A stretch of 64,000 bases of DNA from Orobanche coerulescens (lineage: Eukaryota; Streptophyta; Magnoliopsida; Lamiales; Orobanchaceae), in the NCBI GenBank assembly GCA_033398695.1, contig CM065814.1, positions 103,480,501 through 103,544,500 of the forward strand. Reading direction: 5' to 3'. Position numbers and translations under genes: made by a program. Within the stretch, counting starts at the first letter, position 1; each line of letters opens with the position of its first letter. Shown here in pieces: positions 11,659-23,264 of this stretch. The notes below the pieces were generated by a model. That model was given only the letters and a program-made list of their open reading frames with translations. It was not told the DNA's origin and ran no database searches.

Positions 11659-13589
11659 ATGTCTTTCAATCCACTAGCTGTTATTCTCAAAGAAAATAAA
11701 GTTGATGGCACTAACTTTGCCGACTGGAAAAGAAATCTTGACATTGTCCTGACTGCCGAGGGGCATAAATTTGTTTTAACTGAGGAAAGCCCTCTAGAAC
11801 CAGAACCGGATGCCACTCCCGAAGAGTTGGTTGAATTCCGAAAATGGAAAAAGTCTGATGAGATGGCTCGCTGTTACATTTTGGCTTCACTGACAAATGT
11901 AGTGCAACATCAGCATCAGAGGATGGACTCAACCGCAGAAATGATGAAAAATCTCACCGAGATGTTTGGTCATCAGAACCGGGCGGCTAGCAAAATGCAA
12001 TGAGGGTGTTAATGACAACCCAAATGTCTGAAGGGACTCCAGTAAGGGATCATGTTCTGAAAATGATGTCTCATTTGAGCAGGCGAGCATCTTGAGGGCC
12101 ACTATCAATCTTAAGTCGCAGGTCGATATTATCTTGGGCAGCTTACCAAGAAGCTTTGAGCAGTTCCGCCTCAACTACAATATGAATCGTAGGACTTACA
12201 CTTTGGCGGAACTTCTGACAGAGCTTCAATCTGCTGAAGGTCTCTTCAAACAAGGTTATCATCACATTCTTGCAGCAACCGGTGCTAGTTCTTCAAAACC
12301 CAAATGGGGAAAGAAGAAAAAGCAGGTTGGACAGAAACAAGTGGCAACCTTCAAAGATAAGGGCAAGGCTCCTCAGTACAAGGCTCCTCAGCTCGAGGCA
12401 AACAAAAAGCCGAAGGGCAAATGCTATAAGTGCGGTCTGAAGGGGCATTTCAAGAGTGACTGCCTTAAGAAAGGTACGTCTCATGCACTAGTAGTCAAAA
12501 CATGTTTGGCTACCTGTTCTTTCACTTCGTGGATAGTATATTCGGGCTCCACTGATCATGTTTGTTATGACTCGCAGGGGTTCCAAGTGACCAAGGTACT
12601 TAGTGCGGATGAGATTACTATTAGCTGGGGCGACTATTCCAGGCTGAAGGCTGTTGCAGTGGGAGTCGTGCAGTTAAAAGTTAATGATAGAATTCTAGTC
12701 CTAAATAATGTGTTGTTAGTAGCTGATTTTAGAATGAATTTAATTTCAGTTTCTAAATTGTGTTGTGATGGATATTCAGTTTCTCTTGAAGATAATGCAG
12801 TTATTAAAAGAAATGGTGAATATGTTTACACGAGTACTTATAATGAAGGACTTTATATCATTAATGCCACACCAGCTTCCTCGCATAATTATAAATCACT
12901 TAATTCTTTGACTAATCCTAATAAAAGAAAAGAACCTTCGAGCATAAATCAAAATATTTGTGGCATTTATGATTGGGTCAAATTAACCTTAGAAGGATTC
13001 AAAAATTGGTGAGCGATGGCCCATTGGATTCGCTCCAAGTTGAGTCATTTTCAATTCGCGAATCCTGTCTAGAAGGGAAAATGACTAAAAAGTCTTTCCA
13101 AAGCAAAGGAAACCATGCACAAAATGTATTGGAATTAGTACACACCGACGTATGTGGTCCAACCCCTTCTCTTTCTTTCACTATTCCCACCTAGATTGCT
13201 TGGCCGGCAGGATAGAACCAGCGCTCACCCAGGCTAAGGGTGGTTTCGAATACTTCATCACGTTTATAGATGATTATTCGAGATATGGATACATCTATTT
13301 GATGTGACGTAAGTCTGAATCTTTTGATAAGTTCAAAGAATTCAAGGCTGAAACGGAGAAGCGTCATAGACAGAGTATCAAGTCACTACGATCTGATTGT
13401 GGTGGCGAGTATCTTAGTGAAGAGTTTTTGGATTTCTTGGCACATGAGGGGATTACTTCCAAGCTCACAATGCCTGGTACACCACAAAAAAATGGTGTTG
13501 CTGAACGAAGGAATCGTACTTTATTAGAAATGGTTAGGTCAATGATGAGTTATTCTGATTTGCCTATTTCGTTTTGGGGATACGCCTTG
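11659..13589 (+). pseudogene. Copia A gag, protease and integrase (5' part of gag-pol)
   Basis: The polyprotein starts at ATG 11659 (MSFNPLAVILKENKVDG), a copia Gag of the UBN2/DUF4219 type. It shifts frame at about 12000 (TGA at 12001) and resumes (RATINLKSQVDIILGSLP). A zinc knuckle CYKCGLKGHFKSDC lies at 12422-12463. The protease motif reads WIVYSGSTDHVC, with the catalytic aspartate of the usual VDSG replaced by tyrosine. The GAG-pre-integrase HL*LGQINLRR has a TGA near 12975. The integrase core keeps DVCGP, the second catalytic aspartate region SDCGGEY and PGTPQKNGVAERRNRT, with another stop near 13305. Translation breaks after FWGYAL exactly at the CCTTG target site of gypsy 1, and the frame resumes at 36138. 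The element is inactive, but its parts are colinear with a normal copia. Confidence 0.85.
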
Positions 13590-15960
13590 CCTAATATACA
13601 GATTTATTATTGTGTATTTCATCTGTATTCGAACCCTGTATTATTCGGATTTGTGATCTCGATAATTGGAGTATGATATTTCTCACATTGGTATCTTTGT
13701 ACATAAGTATATCGTCATGCAAAATTTCTCATGCGAACTCGTGATAGCGCACGCTAAGAATGTAGCTTAATGCGCGCTATCGGCTACAACTAGCGCACAC
13801 TACGAATGTAGGATTTGCGTGCGCTAGTCAGTCAATTATTGAGCTAGACGGCTAGCACATGCGCCAGCCGGGACATGGGTCCGGATAAGATTCCCGCGGA
13901 CGAACCTGGACAGATTTGGAGTCAACGCTTATTAGCGTGCGCTAAGAATTGTATGGTAGCGTGCGCTAATTAGCTAATGTGCAGAAACTTTATTTAAAGG
14001 ACAGCACTCCATTTCTACTTATTTCCCTTCATTGTTATTCATTCCTTGGAAGTCCAAAGAGCCTTTCCTACTCCTTAAACACATACAAATCCACCTTACT
14101 TGATCATTAAATATTAGAGAGTGCTTACACTTGATCATTGAAGAATAACTCACTTTGAAGTGACACTCAAGCAACCGGAACTGGATTCTACCTTTTTGGA
14201 TCAGTGATTTCTTCATTAAAGGTATGATAATTCTATCTCCAACTTTAGATTAGTGTTATGAAGAATAAGGTGATCATGCTAGCAAGATATTGAGTTCCAT
14301 TGGTGAATTATTCAACAAACATCATGTTTAGAAGATTGGAATGTTTATGCTTATGATATTGTCGTTGGAACCTCGTAGTTGGAATCTTAGTACGTCAAAT
14401 GATGAGAGGAACATTCTGAAGTTGATTATCCGTATGATTTATGTTGTCATATTGAACATAAAATTAGAGGTGATATCACTTTTGGTTATAAGGACTTAAG
14501 GAAAGAAATCATCTTAGGAAGTATCCTTTCGTATAAGTTGGAATTGTTAGTTCACCTTCAAGATGAAGTCTGAATGTGAATAATGATAATAGAATCTAGT
14601 GCACCAACTGGAGATCACCGAACTTCTCATAAGAATGATAATCGAGATTGAACATAAGAGTGGTGATGATATTCTTTTCCTTGAAACTCAAAGATGATTG
14701 AATCCATAAGATCATTCATAAGTTTATGAATATGACATGTAGACGGATATCACATGTTAATCACTGAGAAGTTCGTAAATTTCATCACCGTTAGAACTAG
14801 TCTGCTTCCCTACACTGAACTGCCAGGCACGCTTAGCGTGCGCTAAGCTATGTGAATTAACGTACGCTATCGGGCATATTTAGCATACGCTACGATTGAA
14901 ACTTAGCATGTGTTAAGTCATCAGGCGAGTCAGTCGGCTGATCAGTGAGGTAATGACTGTGCATGGTTAGCGTACGCTAGACTGCGTGTAATTGCGTGCG
15001 CTAACGAGTAGCCTTAACGTACGCTACATAGGATGGGTAGCGTGCGTTAAGCAAGTCAGACAGATTTCATTTTAAGCACTTCCTACCGTAATTTTGGATT
15101 GTTAGATGTTCGTTCGACTTGAGATGAATTCTTTATTATTTCTTTTGTTAAGGTTCGAGCTTAGCAATGTGATTGATCGAATGGGACGACCTTCGAGTAT
15201 TTTGATATTCGTGGAAGTGTTATTCTTGTCAACGAACCGAGGCAAGTACTCTAATTAGAATTGTTTATATTATGACAGTTATGTTGTGATTGTATTGTGT
15301 ATATGTGTTGTGATTAAATGTCCACCATGCATTGATCCGACCGGAATCATCATGGGAATCTATAGTTGTGTGCGCTGGATCGTTGGACAGGTAGTTCCAC
15401 CATGTGTTGGTCCGATGGGATCATCATGGGAATCTATAGCTGTGTGCGCTGGATCATTGGAATACCATCAGTATGTTGAGACTGTTACGATGTAATATGT
15501 GTTGTTGTTATTTCTCGTTGGAGAAACTTGTTATGATTGTTGATTATATCACTGTTGTGCGATTATTGTACTTGTACTAGTATCGTTGTTCTAACCCCTT
15601 CGGGGGTGAACATTTTGTTTATGTTCAGGATCCAGGAGAGCGGGGAAACAACCACTGGAGTTGCATGACGACGAGGGTGCAGAGTGATGATCCGGTCGGG
15701 TTTATTTGTCTGTTGTTTGTATCGTTTTTAATAAGTACTCGAGTACGTAGTCATTTATGATGAATTTGAATTTGGTGATGTATTAATACTTTTCCATTGA
15801 ACATTCGTATTTTCAGTATTGGTCAGAACTGTTGTACCTTATTTCTGTTATTTTCATACATTGGTATTTGTTAGTGTCCTTTTAATTCTTCAGCCTTGTA
15901 AATTCTTATGTAAAGGATTTACGGCGCTGTAATATTCCTGAAAATATCGGGGGTGTTACA
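13590..15960 (+). repeat. 5' LTR of gypsy 1
   Basis: 2371 bp, ending GGGGGTGTTACA. It contains palindrome arrays of the TTAGCGTGCGCTAA type at about 13742-13972 and 14830-15050, a TTTATTTAAAGG promoter-like stretch near 13990, GAGGCAAGTA near 15240, and a two-copy repeat of about 70 bp (15320-15465). Compared with the 3' LTR it keeps about 42 extra bases near 14447-14488, flanked by GTT in both arms. Otherwise only scattered substitutions are seen, so insertion was fairly recent. Confidence 0.9.
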
Positions 15961-15965
15961 GAATA

Positions 15966-15977
15966 TGGTATCGGAGC
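15966..15977 (+). other. Primer binding site of gypsy 1 (tRNA-Met)
   Basis: TGGTATCGGAGC, five bases after the 5' LTR, matches the tRNA-Met primer site used by many plant gypsy elements, again with G in place of A in the ATCAGAG word. Confidence 0.8.
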
Positions 15978-16195
15978 TAAGATTATGGATATCTTGGCCA
16001 TTGGGTTAAAATTGGGGTCATATATGTCTTTTGAGGTAACCGGCCGCGAATAACATCACTGTACTGCCTACGTCTTCGTGCGGGCGGTGGTTGTAAGTTC
16101 CTAAACTCTATCTCGTCCTTTACATGTTATATTTCTTTGTACTTGAGCATTTGAACGGTATTGTTTCTTGTATATTGAGTATTTATGCTTATAGT

Positions 16196-17837
16196 ATGTT
16201 GAGAGGTGGACGTGGACGTGGTCGCGGTCGCGGACGCGGACGAAGGAATCCCTAAAGAGAAGCTTCGCCTTCTAATTAGGCCAGCCACAGTTCAGGCGAG
16301 CCACAGAGATCTATCAATAATGAACCGGAACCTGCTGTACCCGAAATCCTTCGTCAGGTGGTGAACCAGATGACTCAGTTCGCCCAGGTCGTGGACCGAA
16401 TGCAGGTGGCGGTGGGATTACAGCAGGGAGAGAGACAGCAATGGATCTTAGACATGGGAAATCGAGGTGACCGATGGTTGCAAGAGGTGGCAAAGATGCA
16501 ACCACCCAAATTCGATGGATTTTCTGAGACTCTCACATGGGACCATTGGTTGAAGGAATTGGAGAAAATTTTTGCCAGGATTAACTGCCCAGACGACCGG
16601 AGAGCCTCTATCGCTCAATACTTTCTGATAGGGGAAGCATCCGAGTGGTGGGAAGCTATCCGACCTGCAGATCATGATGCTGATTGGACAGAATTTAAAT
16701 TGATGATGGAAGCTCAGTACTGCCCTCGTCCTATGAGGGAAGCCAAAGTTCGGGAGTTCTTCTCCGCTCAGCCGTCAGACGAACCTGTATCCCAGACAAT
16801 TAAGACATTTAACCAGCAGCTGGCATTTGTTCGACATCTGGTCAGAACATATGCAGAAATGATGATCCATTTTGATATGAGGATGAAACCAGAAATCCAG
16901 AGGTACATGTCCGGTTTTGAATGTACCACTCTCCGTCAATACCAGGATAAGGCGTTGGCGTACGAAATCAAGGAAGCAGCAATGGAGAAGTTTACGGAGT
17001 CCAAGAAGCAGAAAGTCTCTGGTAGTTTCACAGAGCACAAGAGCAGCGGGCCCCGCAAGGCCCAGTCATCTTTTCATTCTTTCAAGAAACCTCCGCACCC
17101 ATCTAAGAGCGGAAAGAATTTCGGAACAATGTCAGCCACGACGGATACAGCTAGGAGGTGCTTTAACTGTGGTCGCCCATGCCACCTTTGGCATGATTGT
17201 TTGCGCACTCCAGTTACGTGTTTTGATTGCGGACAGGAAGGGCATCGTGCGATGTTTTGCAAGGATGCCACCAAATTCAATGGAACCCGTACATCACAGC
17301 TAGTTCAGAAGGAAGCTAGTATCCAAAAGACGCAGCAAAGTGTTCATATGCCTCAGAATTTTGGCAGCGGACGAGGCAAAGGACACTGGGACCGAAAGGG
17401 TACATCAAGTGCCGGATCTGTTCCCCCACGTCTGTACGAGATGAGGAGAACAAACGATCAGGATGCTGCTGTCGCATCAGGTACCGTTCAGATCCTTTCC
17501 CAGCCAGTTAGCGTTTTATTCGATACAGGAGCTACGCATTCATTTATATCGTTATCTTGTGTAAATCGTTTGAATATTTCTGGTTTTCATAATTGTGAAC
17601 CTTATGTTGTTGGTTTACCGAGTGGAGAGAGGATTGTTGGAAACTTAGAAACTAGAGATTTCCCTGTATCATTTGGAGGAAGAGAGTGGCTCTCAAATTT
17701 GATTGTGATAGAAATGCAAGGAGACGACCTGATACTCGTAGACGATTGGCTTAATCGATATGGAGCTATTGTAAACTACCGAAGGAGGAATATCTCGTTG
17801 ATCGCTGACGATGGTTCCGAAATATTGTTTGAAGGAT
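16196..17837 (+). pseudogene. Gypsy 1 Gag and protease (interrupted by copia B)
   Basis: The most likely start is ATG 16196, which opens a basic RGGRGRGRGRGR leader typical of chromovirus Gag, but TAA at 16253 and a TAG shortly after stop it. The same frame reopens and is read from 16358. Domains in order: retrotransposon Gag core (WDHWLKELEKIF, EASEWWEA, MEAQYCP), two CCHC zinc knuckles (CFNCGRPCHLWHDC and CFDCGQEGHRAMFC), and an aspartic protease with intact FDTGATHSFIS. The frame is cut after GSEILFEG by copia B at 17838, and the missing part continues at 30746. Any product would end in copia B sequence about 60 codons later. Gag binds the genomic RNA and protease cleaves the polyprotein. 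Confidence 0.9.
17787..17837 (+). repeat. Left copy of 51-bp target duplication around copia B
   Basis: Fifty-one bases of the gypsy 1 protease/linker coding region, starting GGAATATCTCG and ending TTTGAAGGAT, recur at 30695-30745 with one difference (CGTTG here, CGCTG there). A normal copia integration duplicates 5 bp, so this is about ten times longer than expected. Confidence 0.9.
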
Positions 17838-18179
17838 ATAATACATCTCTGGCCCGGTTATCAAGATTGGCCAGCTTTCTTTCTTCGGGAGTCAGCTCCG
17901 TCCTCTTCTTAGGAATCTTCTCTGGCTTCCCTGCTGCGATCTCCTCTGCTATGTTGTCCTTCTCAAAGATGAATGGACCGTCCTCGATGATGCACCACAT
18001 GTCGTCATGAATTGAAGATAAGTGTGCCTGCATCCTTATCTTCCACAGATCATACTCGTCAACTGAAAACACAGGGAGTCTAGAGTGCATGTGTTCCATT
18101 ATAAAGTGAGAGTAAAGATATATATATCTGATATAGATCTGGTTCGTGAAATAAATGAACCAACCTCTCTGATACCACT
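17838..18179 (-). pseudogene. Extra 5' piece of copia B: primer site and first part of gag
   Basis: A second copy of the element's 5' internal region. It has a primer site (18164-18177, reading TGGTATCAGAGAGG on the minus strand) next to the left LTR, then the gag start codon at 18099 (MEHMHSRLPVFSVDEYD) and about 87 codons of Gag. These match 28971-29229 with a few changes (for example DLWK here and DMWK there). It ends at 17838 in the codons LDNRARDVLY, where gypsy 1 sequence begins. GAT at 17835-17837 is shared by the gypsy target and the gag sequence (28965-28967), a 3-bp microhomology. A normal element would end at the LTR, so these 342 bases are not part of a standard integration product. 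Confidence 0.9.
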
Positions 18180-19544
18180 TGTAGGTCACAAGTCGTCCAG
18201 GTACAAGTCTAGAGGGGGGGTGAATAGACTTGTAGAAACTCTTAAACTCTTTTTCACGAAGAGTGAGTTTCTTCAGCTGAAAGGTAAACAAATGACTTGG
18301 AGTCGTTTGTTCTTTAATATATGCGGAAGTCAGCTGATGACGAATAGAAAGCAACTAATGAAACACTTAACAATGAATGCAACAGTTAAAGTATGATGTA
18401 GTAAAACAGTAAATAACGCAGGCAATTATAGTGGTCTCAGAGGTGGGGTAATCCTCTACTAATCCACTTTTCTCCAAACCAGTTGGAGATGAATTCACTA
18501 TAATTCTCAACCAGTGATAAATATTACAGTGATTCAAACCACACTACAACAGCTTCCAACCAGTGGAAATTCGTGCCGTTGTACACACTTGACTGCCTTG
18601 CACCTCTTGATCCTCGATCTTTGGATGACTTTACAGTCTCTTACTTCAACCAGTGAAGTACCCCGTACTCAGGATTATAGACAAGAGTTTTTGTCTTCTC
18701 CAACTAAGAGCTTCTTTAAGTATGAACTCTTAGAACCGCTCTTTTCTCGATGCTATTGATTGCTTTAGATTGCTTGATTGCTTTGATCGCTTGAAAGTAT
18801 GTTCGCACCGGTAGTTGCTCAGCTTCAAATCTTCGGATATATAGGTCACGATCTCTGAGCTTTTTCCTTGTAGCCGTTGCAAATCTTTTGAACAAATCCG
18901 TCCGTTGGAGGGAGACTTCTTTGTTTAATCTTTCTGAACGTTGCAAGGCTGGATTCCCATTATTTTATTTTATCTTCCGACCGTTGTGAAGACTTCTGCA
19001 TGTGAGCGCCGAATCTTTTGAATATAAAACGATTAAAGTCTTCAAGGTGGGTCTGGATGATTTATTTAAATCATATCTCTTGCGGGAATCACTCCAATTT
19101 GTCTCTTTACGTTGCATGTGACTTTCCGTAATACTTGACTTTTCAACGCATGCTGACGTGGACTTGGAGTACTTGGCTGCCTTCGACTAGGCTGATATGC
19201 AGCTAACATCTCTGCAGTCAGGACCTCTCTGCTGTTCACTGTTTGTGACTTATCTGATCAGGTTCTCTGATAAATTTTGTTGACCAGAGCTACTCTGACT
19301 GGACTCGGCTGATCCTCTCTGATGGACTTAGCTGCACTTGGTACTTAACCGATTTTCAGCCTAACTAATTTTTGGCCTACAGCAGATACTCATTTGGTTC
19401 TTCTTTACATTTTGCCAAGTTTTATACTTAACATATTTGGCCTATGGAAGATACTCATTTGGTTCTTCCTTACATTTTTGCCAAGTAATAAACATTTGAT
19501 TTTATATTAATGACATCATCAAAATCTAACAAGTATTCCTAACA
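18180..19544 (-). repeat. Left (3'-side) LTR of copia B
   Basis: 1365 bp, TGTTAGGA to CCTACA on the minus strand. It aligns throughout with 29307-30694. Many differences between the two fall where this copy has CAG or CTG and the other has CG or a shifted form (for example near 18479/29605, 18530/29635, 19250-19325/30370-30475). Confidence 0.9.
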
Positions 19545-19556
19545 AATTCCCCCTAT
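19545..19556 (-). other. Polypurine tract of copia B
   Basis: On the minus strand AATAGGGGGAATT lies immediately before the TGTTAGG of the left LTR. This is the expected primer position for plus-strand DNA synthesis and confirms the element's orientation. Confidence 0.8.
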
Positions 19557-19767
19557 TTTGATGATGGCAAAACTTTAAACAAGTAATCAAATGACCAAGT
19601 CTGCACTTAAGTGCAAGACACAAACTAAAATCAGTCTAATATTGAGACAACTGGAAATTTTCATTCAACAGACTGTTATAAAACTTTTCTGACTTGATTA
19701 TGATTGAAATTTACAAGAAAGTTTTTACAGGTACAGAAAATAAAATTACAAGTACAAAGAAATAAAG

Positions 19768-22700
19768 TCATCTGCCTCTTCCTCTGCCTCTGCGAATAGG
19801 ATGTTTGGCAGGCCTGAATGGTTTGGCTCCAATTGGTCTTATCTTGACTGGAGCAAGACCATATTTCCTCTTCACAACAAGAGCTGCAAAGTCTTGTTCT
19901 TGTTGTGATGTAAATCTATTCTCAAGACATAACTGCTTGATTTCTCTTTGAAGCTCTAGCTCATTAAGCTCATTGTCCAGACAGGTCGGCGCTACCTCTG
20001 CTCTGAATAAGGGAATCATAGGATAAGCGTTTTGATCCTTAGCATGCTTCTTCAGAATAGTCCAGAGTTTTGGGTAAGCTTCTTCCATGAAATTGATGAA
20101 GATCTGCTGTGGGGAGAGATTATCATCCTGGAGTATTTCCCAGATGTAATAATCTCTGATGAATTTCTTCTTTGCAGTTCCCCACATGGGCAGGGCTTTA
20201 TATGGAATAAAGTCCTCAACATACCATAGCTCCTTTCCTTCCCATTCTAGAGTAGGCCCAAAACCTCCTCTAGTCCTCCTTCTCTTGCCTTCAGGCTGGT
20301 CAGCCTGTTCATCTGGATCTGCACTTCCTTTCCTCTTCAGACTTGAAGGTCCTTCAATTTGAAGGATATCTTGCTTCTTCTTTGATCTTATCTCTGCCCT
20401 TATCTCTCCTTGATTACTTCCTTCCCCCTGAACTCTCTCAGAATCATAGGATAAGCGTTTTGATCCTTAGCATGCTTCTTCAGAATAGTCCAGACTTTTG
20501 GGTAAGCTTCTTCCATGAAATTGATGAAGATCTGCTGTGGGGAGAGATTATCATCCTGGAGTATTTCCCAGATGTAATAATCTCTGATGAATTTCTTCTT
20601 TGCAGTTCCCCACATGGGCAGGGCTTTATATGGAATAAAGTCCTCAACATACCATAGCTCCTTTCCTTCCCATTCTAGAGTAGGCCCAAAACCTCCTCTA
20701 GTCCTCCTTCTCTTGCCTTCAGGCTGGTCAGCCTGTTCATCTGGATCTGCACTTCCTTTCCTCTTCAGACTTGAAGGTCCTTCAATTTTAAGGATATCTT
20801 GCTTCTTCTTTGATCTTATCTCCGCCCTTATCTCTCCTTGATTACTTCCTTCCCTCTGAACTCTCTCTTCCCCCTTTTTGCCAGCATCAACTAGGGTAGT
20901 TAATTGCTGCTCCATTCTGCTCATCCAATCAGACATGCCGAATGGCATTCTGTTGTTGGTAGGGGGAGGGGGCTGAGGAATCTCTCTCTGCAGTAGAGTG
21001 TCGATCTTTGCATTGATTGATTGAAGGTCAGGAGTGACCTGAGACGCCAGCAGCTCTCCAATTGTATCTTTGACTAGCTGCCTGATCAGCTCAGTCATGG
21101 TAGGAGATATCTGAGCTGAGGGAGAGTGCTCTTCTGAGCCTTCTGCAAAAGAACCACTAGGCGCAAGCACATGCGGTGGTAGTTCAGAGGGGGTTTTCTC
21201 CGGGGTCCCTGACCTGGAGTCTTCAGCTAACTCTGCGTCTAGGTTGGTGTACCGGGCAGGTACCATAGTCCTGTCTGCAGCTTCTTGAATTGGCTCTGGC
21301 TCCGGCTCTGGTTCCTTTTCTTCTTCTTTCTCTTTCTCTTCCTCTTTCTCCTGATCCTCCTCCTTCTCTTCTTCTGTCTTTTCCTTTTCTTCCTCCTCAT
21401 CCTTTTCTTTTTCATTTTCTTTTTCGGCTCCTGCATCTCCTCCATCATTATCATCATTATCATCATCATTGTTATCATCATCCTTCTCCTCTTCTTCTCC
21501 TTCATCATCATCATCCTCCTTTTCTCCTTCATCTTTTTCTTGTTCTACCTCTTCTCCTTCTTCTTCTTCTTCTTCATCAGCCAACTCTTCTGTTTTCTCA
21601 ATTTCTCCTGACTGTTTTTCAACTAGAATATTTTCTTCTGTTCTTCTCTCTTCTTCTTCTTCTTCATCAACCAAATCAACAACTTCTTTATTTCCTTCTC
21701 CATCTACTTCCTCAATTCTAATTTCTTTTTCAACTTCCTACTCCTCCTCTTCTCCAAAAGAACCATCAAAAATGCTAAGCATTATGGAATGGATAAATTG
21801 GTCCATGTTTGTTTTAAAATGGGACATGAACCAATTATCCTGGAGGATCAACACTAAGTCTGATTCTTTGCAAAAATGAATCAGAACCTCCTCTGTGGCT
21901 TGGGGATATTCCCAGCCACTAGTTGCAATGTAAGTTTGAAGGTTTGTAAAAGTCAGAGTTTTAAAAAAATTCCACTCTTCAAAAATATTGACAAAAGAGT
22001 GTTTTAATGCTTGTGGCTTAACAAGCTGGAGTTGCTCAATTGATAGGTTGAAAGTATTGTTTTCTAGCAGGTTAAAGGTATAATTAGCTTCAGGGATAGA
22101 AATTATGAGACCTGCTTTTTCTTCTTCGGAAATGTAGGCTGGGGGGGTGAGTACAGGTACAATCCGAGTCTCGAGGGTGCCATGTGCAGGCAGGTCTTCC
22201 AGATGAATTGGTGATCTGGCTGAGGGACTGGCAAGATGTTCAGACTGCTCTTCCTCACCAAATTGCAGTTTCCTTGGCCTCTTGGGAGAGGGTTCTGGTG
22301 ATGACTGCAGAATAGAGGGTCCTTCAGGGGCTGGTCCCCTTCTCTTAAATCTGACTGCAATGGGAGTGTTGTCGGATTCGGTGTCAGACTCGACTGCAGT
22401 TGCGATATCAGCTGCAGGTCTGTCCGACTCTCCTGATCAATAGTATCTCAGATATGTCCTTGTGTCCGACAGCTCCTTCAACATCTGAGCTGCTCTCCCA
22501 GTGCCTCCGAATTTCCTCACCTTCTTGTGGTCCATATGACCAAGCCTTTTATTGGGGTGGAAGGGGTCAGTGCTTCCCTTTGCCACACCAGTCTTTTCCA
22601 AAAACCAACTTAGCTGCGTTCCAAACGCCAGCTTTGTTTTGAACCTCTTCTCGTCAACAAGCCATTCGGCTTTGTTGACCTCTCGCACGAGTTGTCTGAA

Positions 22701-23264
22701 GATGTAGTCTGCCCAGTCAACTTCTTCTTTCTGAATCAGTGCTCCCAGCACCATAAACTTCAATGACGACAGTTGATCATAACTGTCGGCCATCCCCATT
22801 ATTATTTTGTTGGTAATGTCCAACGCGAAACGGTAAATCCTTTTGAGTTCACTCCTCTTGGCAGTGAATTTTAGTTTTTCCGGGATATTTTCCATCTTAA
22901 TCTTCTTCCAGGTTTCGGCGGCGGATTGCTTGAGAGCTTCGACTGCTAAACCACGGTGCTTCATTCCGAAGACAGTACGGATTGTCTCTCGAGATATGCT
23001 GACTGGTATTCCGCCAACTGTGCTATGAATTCCGTCTTGAATCAAATAAGCTTCGCGATAGAATGAGATAACATCCTCTTTGTACAGGTGTTGAGGATTG
23101 ATGTCTAGAAATGGGTAGATCCCATTAAGCTTCATTGCGCGAATCAGATTAAGCATGTCGTAGTCCTCCAGATTGGCTTCCAATAAGCCGTCAAAGTCGA
23201 CGACCAACGAGAAAATGATCTGGTCTTTCACCGCCTTCAAATTAACTCCTTCGAAAGATGCCAT
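19768..23264 (-). pseudogene. Copia B extra ORF after pol (Sirevirus envelope-like/plant transposon protein)
   Basis: One frame runs from ATG 23264 (MASFEGVNLKAVKDQIIFS) to about 20440 and is broken only by TGA at 22437-22439 and TAG at 21738-21740. The N-terminal part of about 275 residues (FPFLDINPQHLYKEDVISFY, VFGMKHRGL) looks like the putative plant transposon protein domain of Sirevirus extra ORFs. The middle (from about 21674) is strongly acidic, with long runs of E, D and K. Then come a PEPEPEP segment, a coiled-coil-like stretch, a basic KRRRTRGG patch and the domain MWGTAKKKFIRDYYIWEIL. The C-terminus (20187-19768) ends in RRGRGRGR. A 428-bp tandem duplication shifts the frame; removing one copy leaves 1022 codons plus stop in a single frame. 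The product's role is unknown. 'Envelope-like' is a name used for the group and is not shown here by any membrane segment. Confidence 0.8.
20013..20868 (-). repeat. 428-bp tandem duplication inside the copia B extra ORF
   Basis: 20013-20440 and 20441-20868 are direct repeats differing at a handful of positions (for example AGAGTTTT versus AGACTTTT, and CCCCCTGAAC versus CCCTCTGAAC). Since 428 is not a multiple of three, it shifts the frame and cuts off the C-terminal domain, so it arose after or as the ORF ceased to be needed. Confidence 0.92.

Noticed and set aside
15286..15495. Short conserved coding frame present in both gypsy 1 LTRs
   Set aside because: It is a consequence of the two-copy repeat of about 70 bp in the LTR. 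No start context or domain supports a protein.
20400..21674. A host gene for an acidic nuclear protein
   Set aside because: The frame is continuous with the upstream extra ORF of copia B, lies between pol and the polypurine tract and is bounded by the element's LTRs.
21239..21879. Several long frames antisense to the acidic ORF, rich in L, F and S or in K, R and M
   Set aside because: They are shadows of the GAA/GAG/GAT-rich acidic coding region in other frames.
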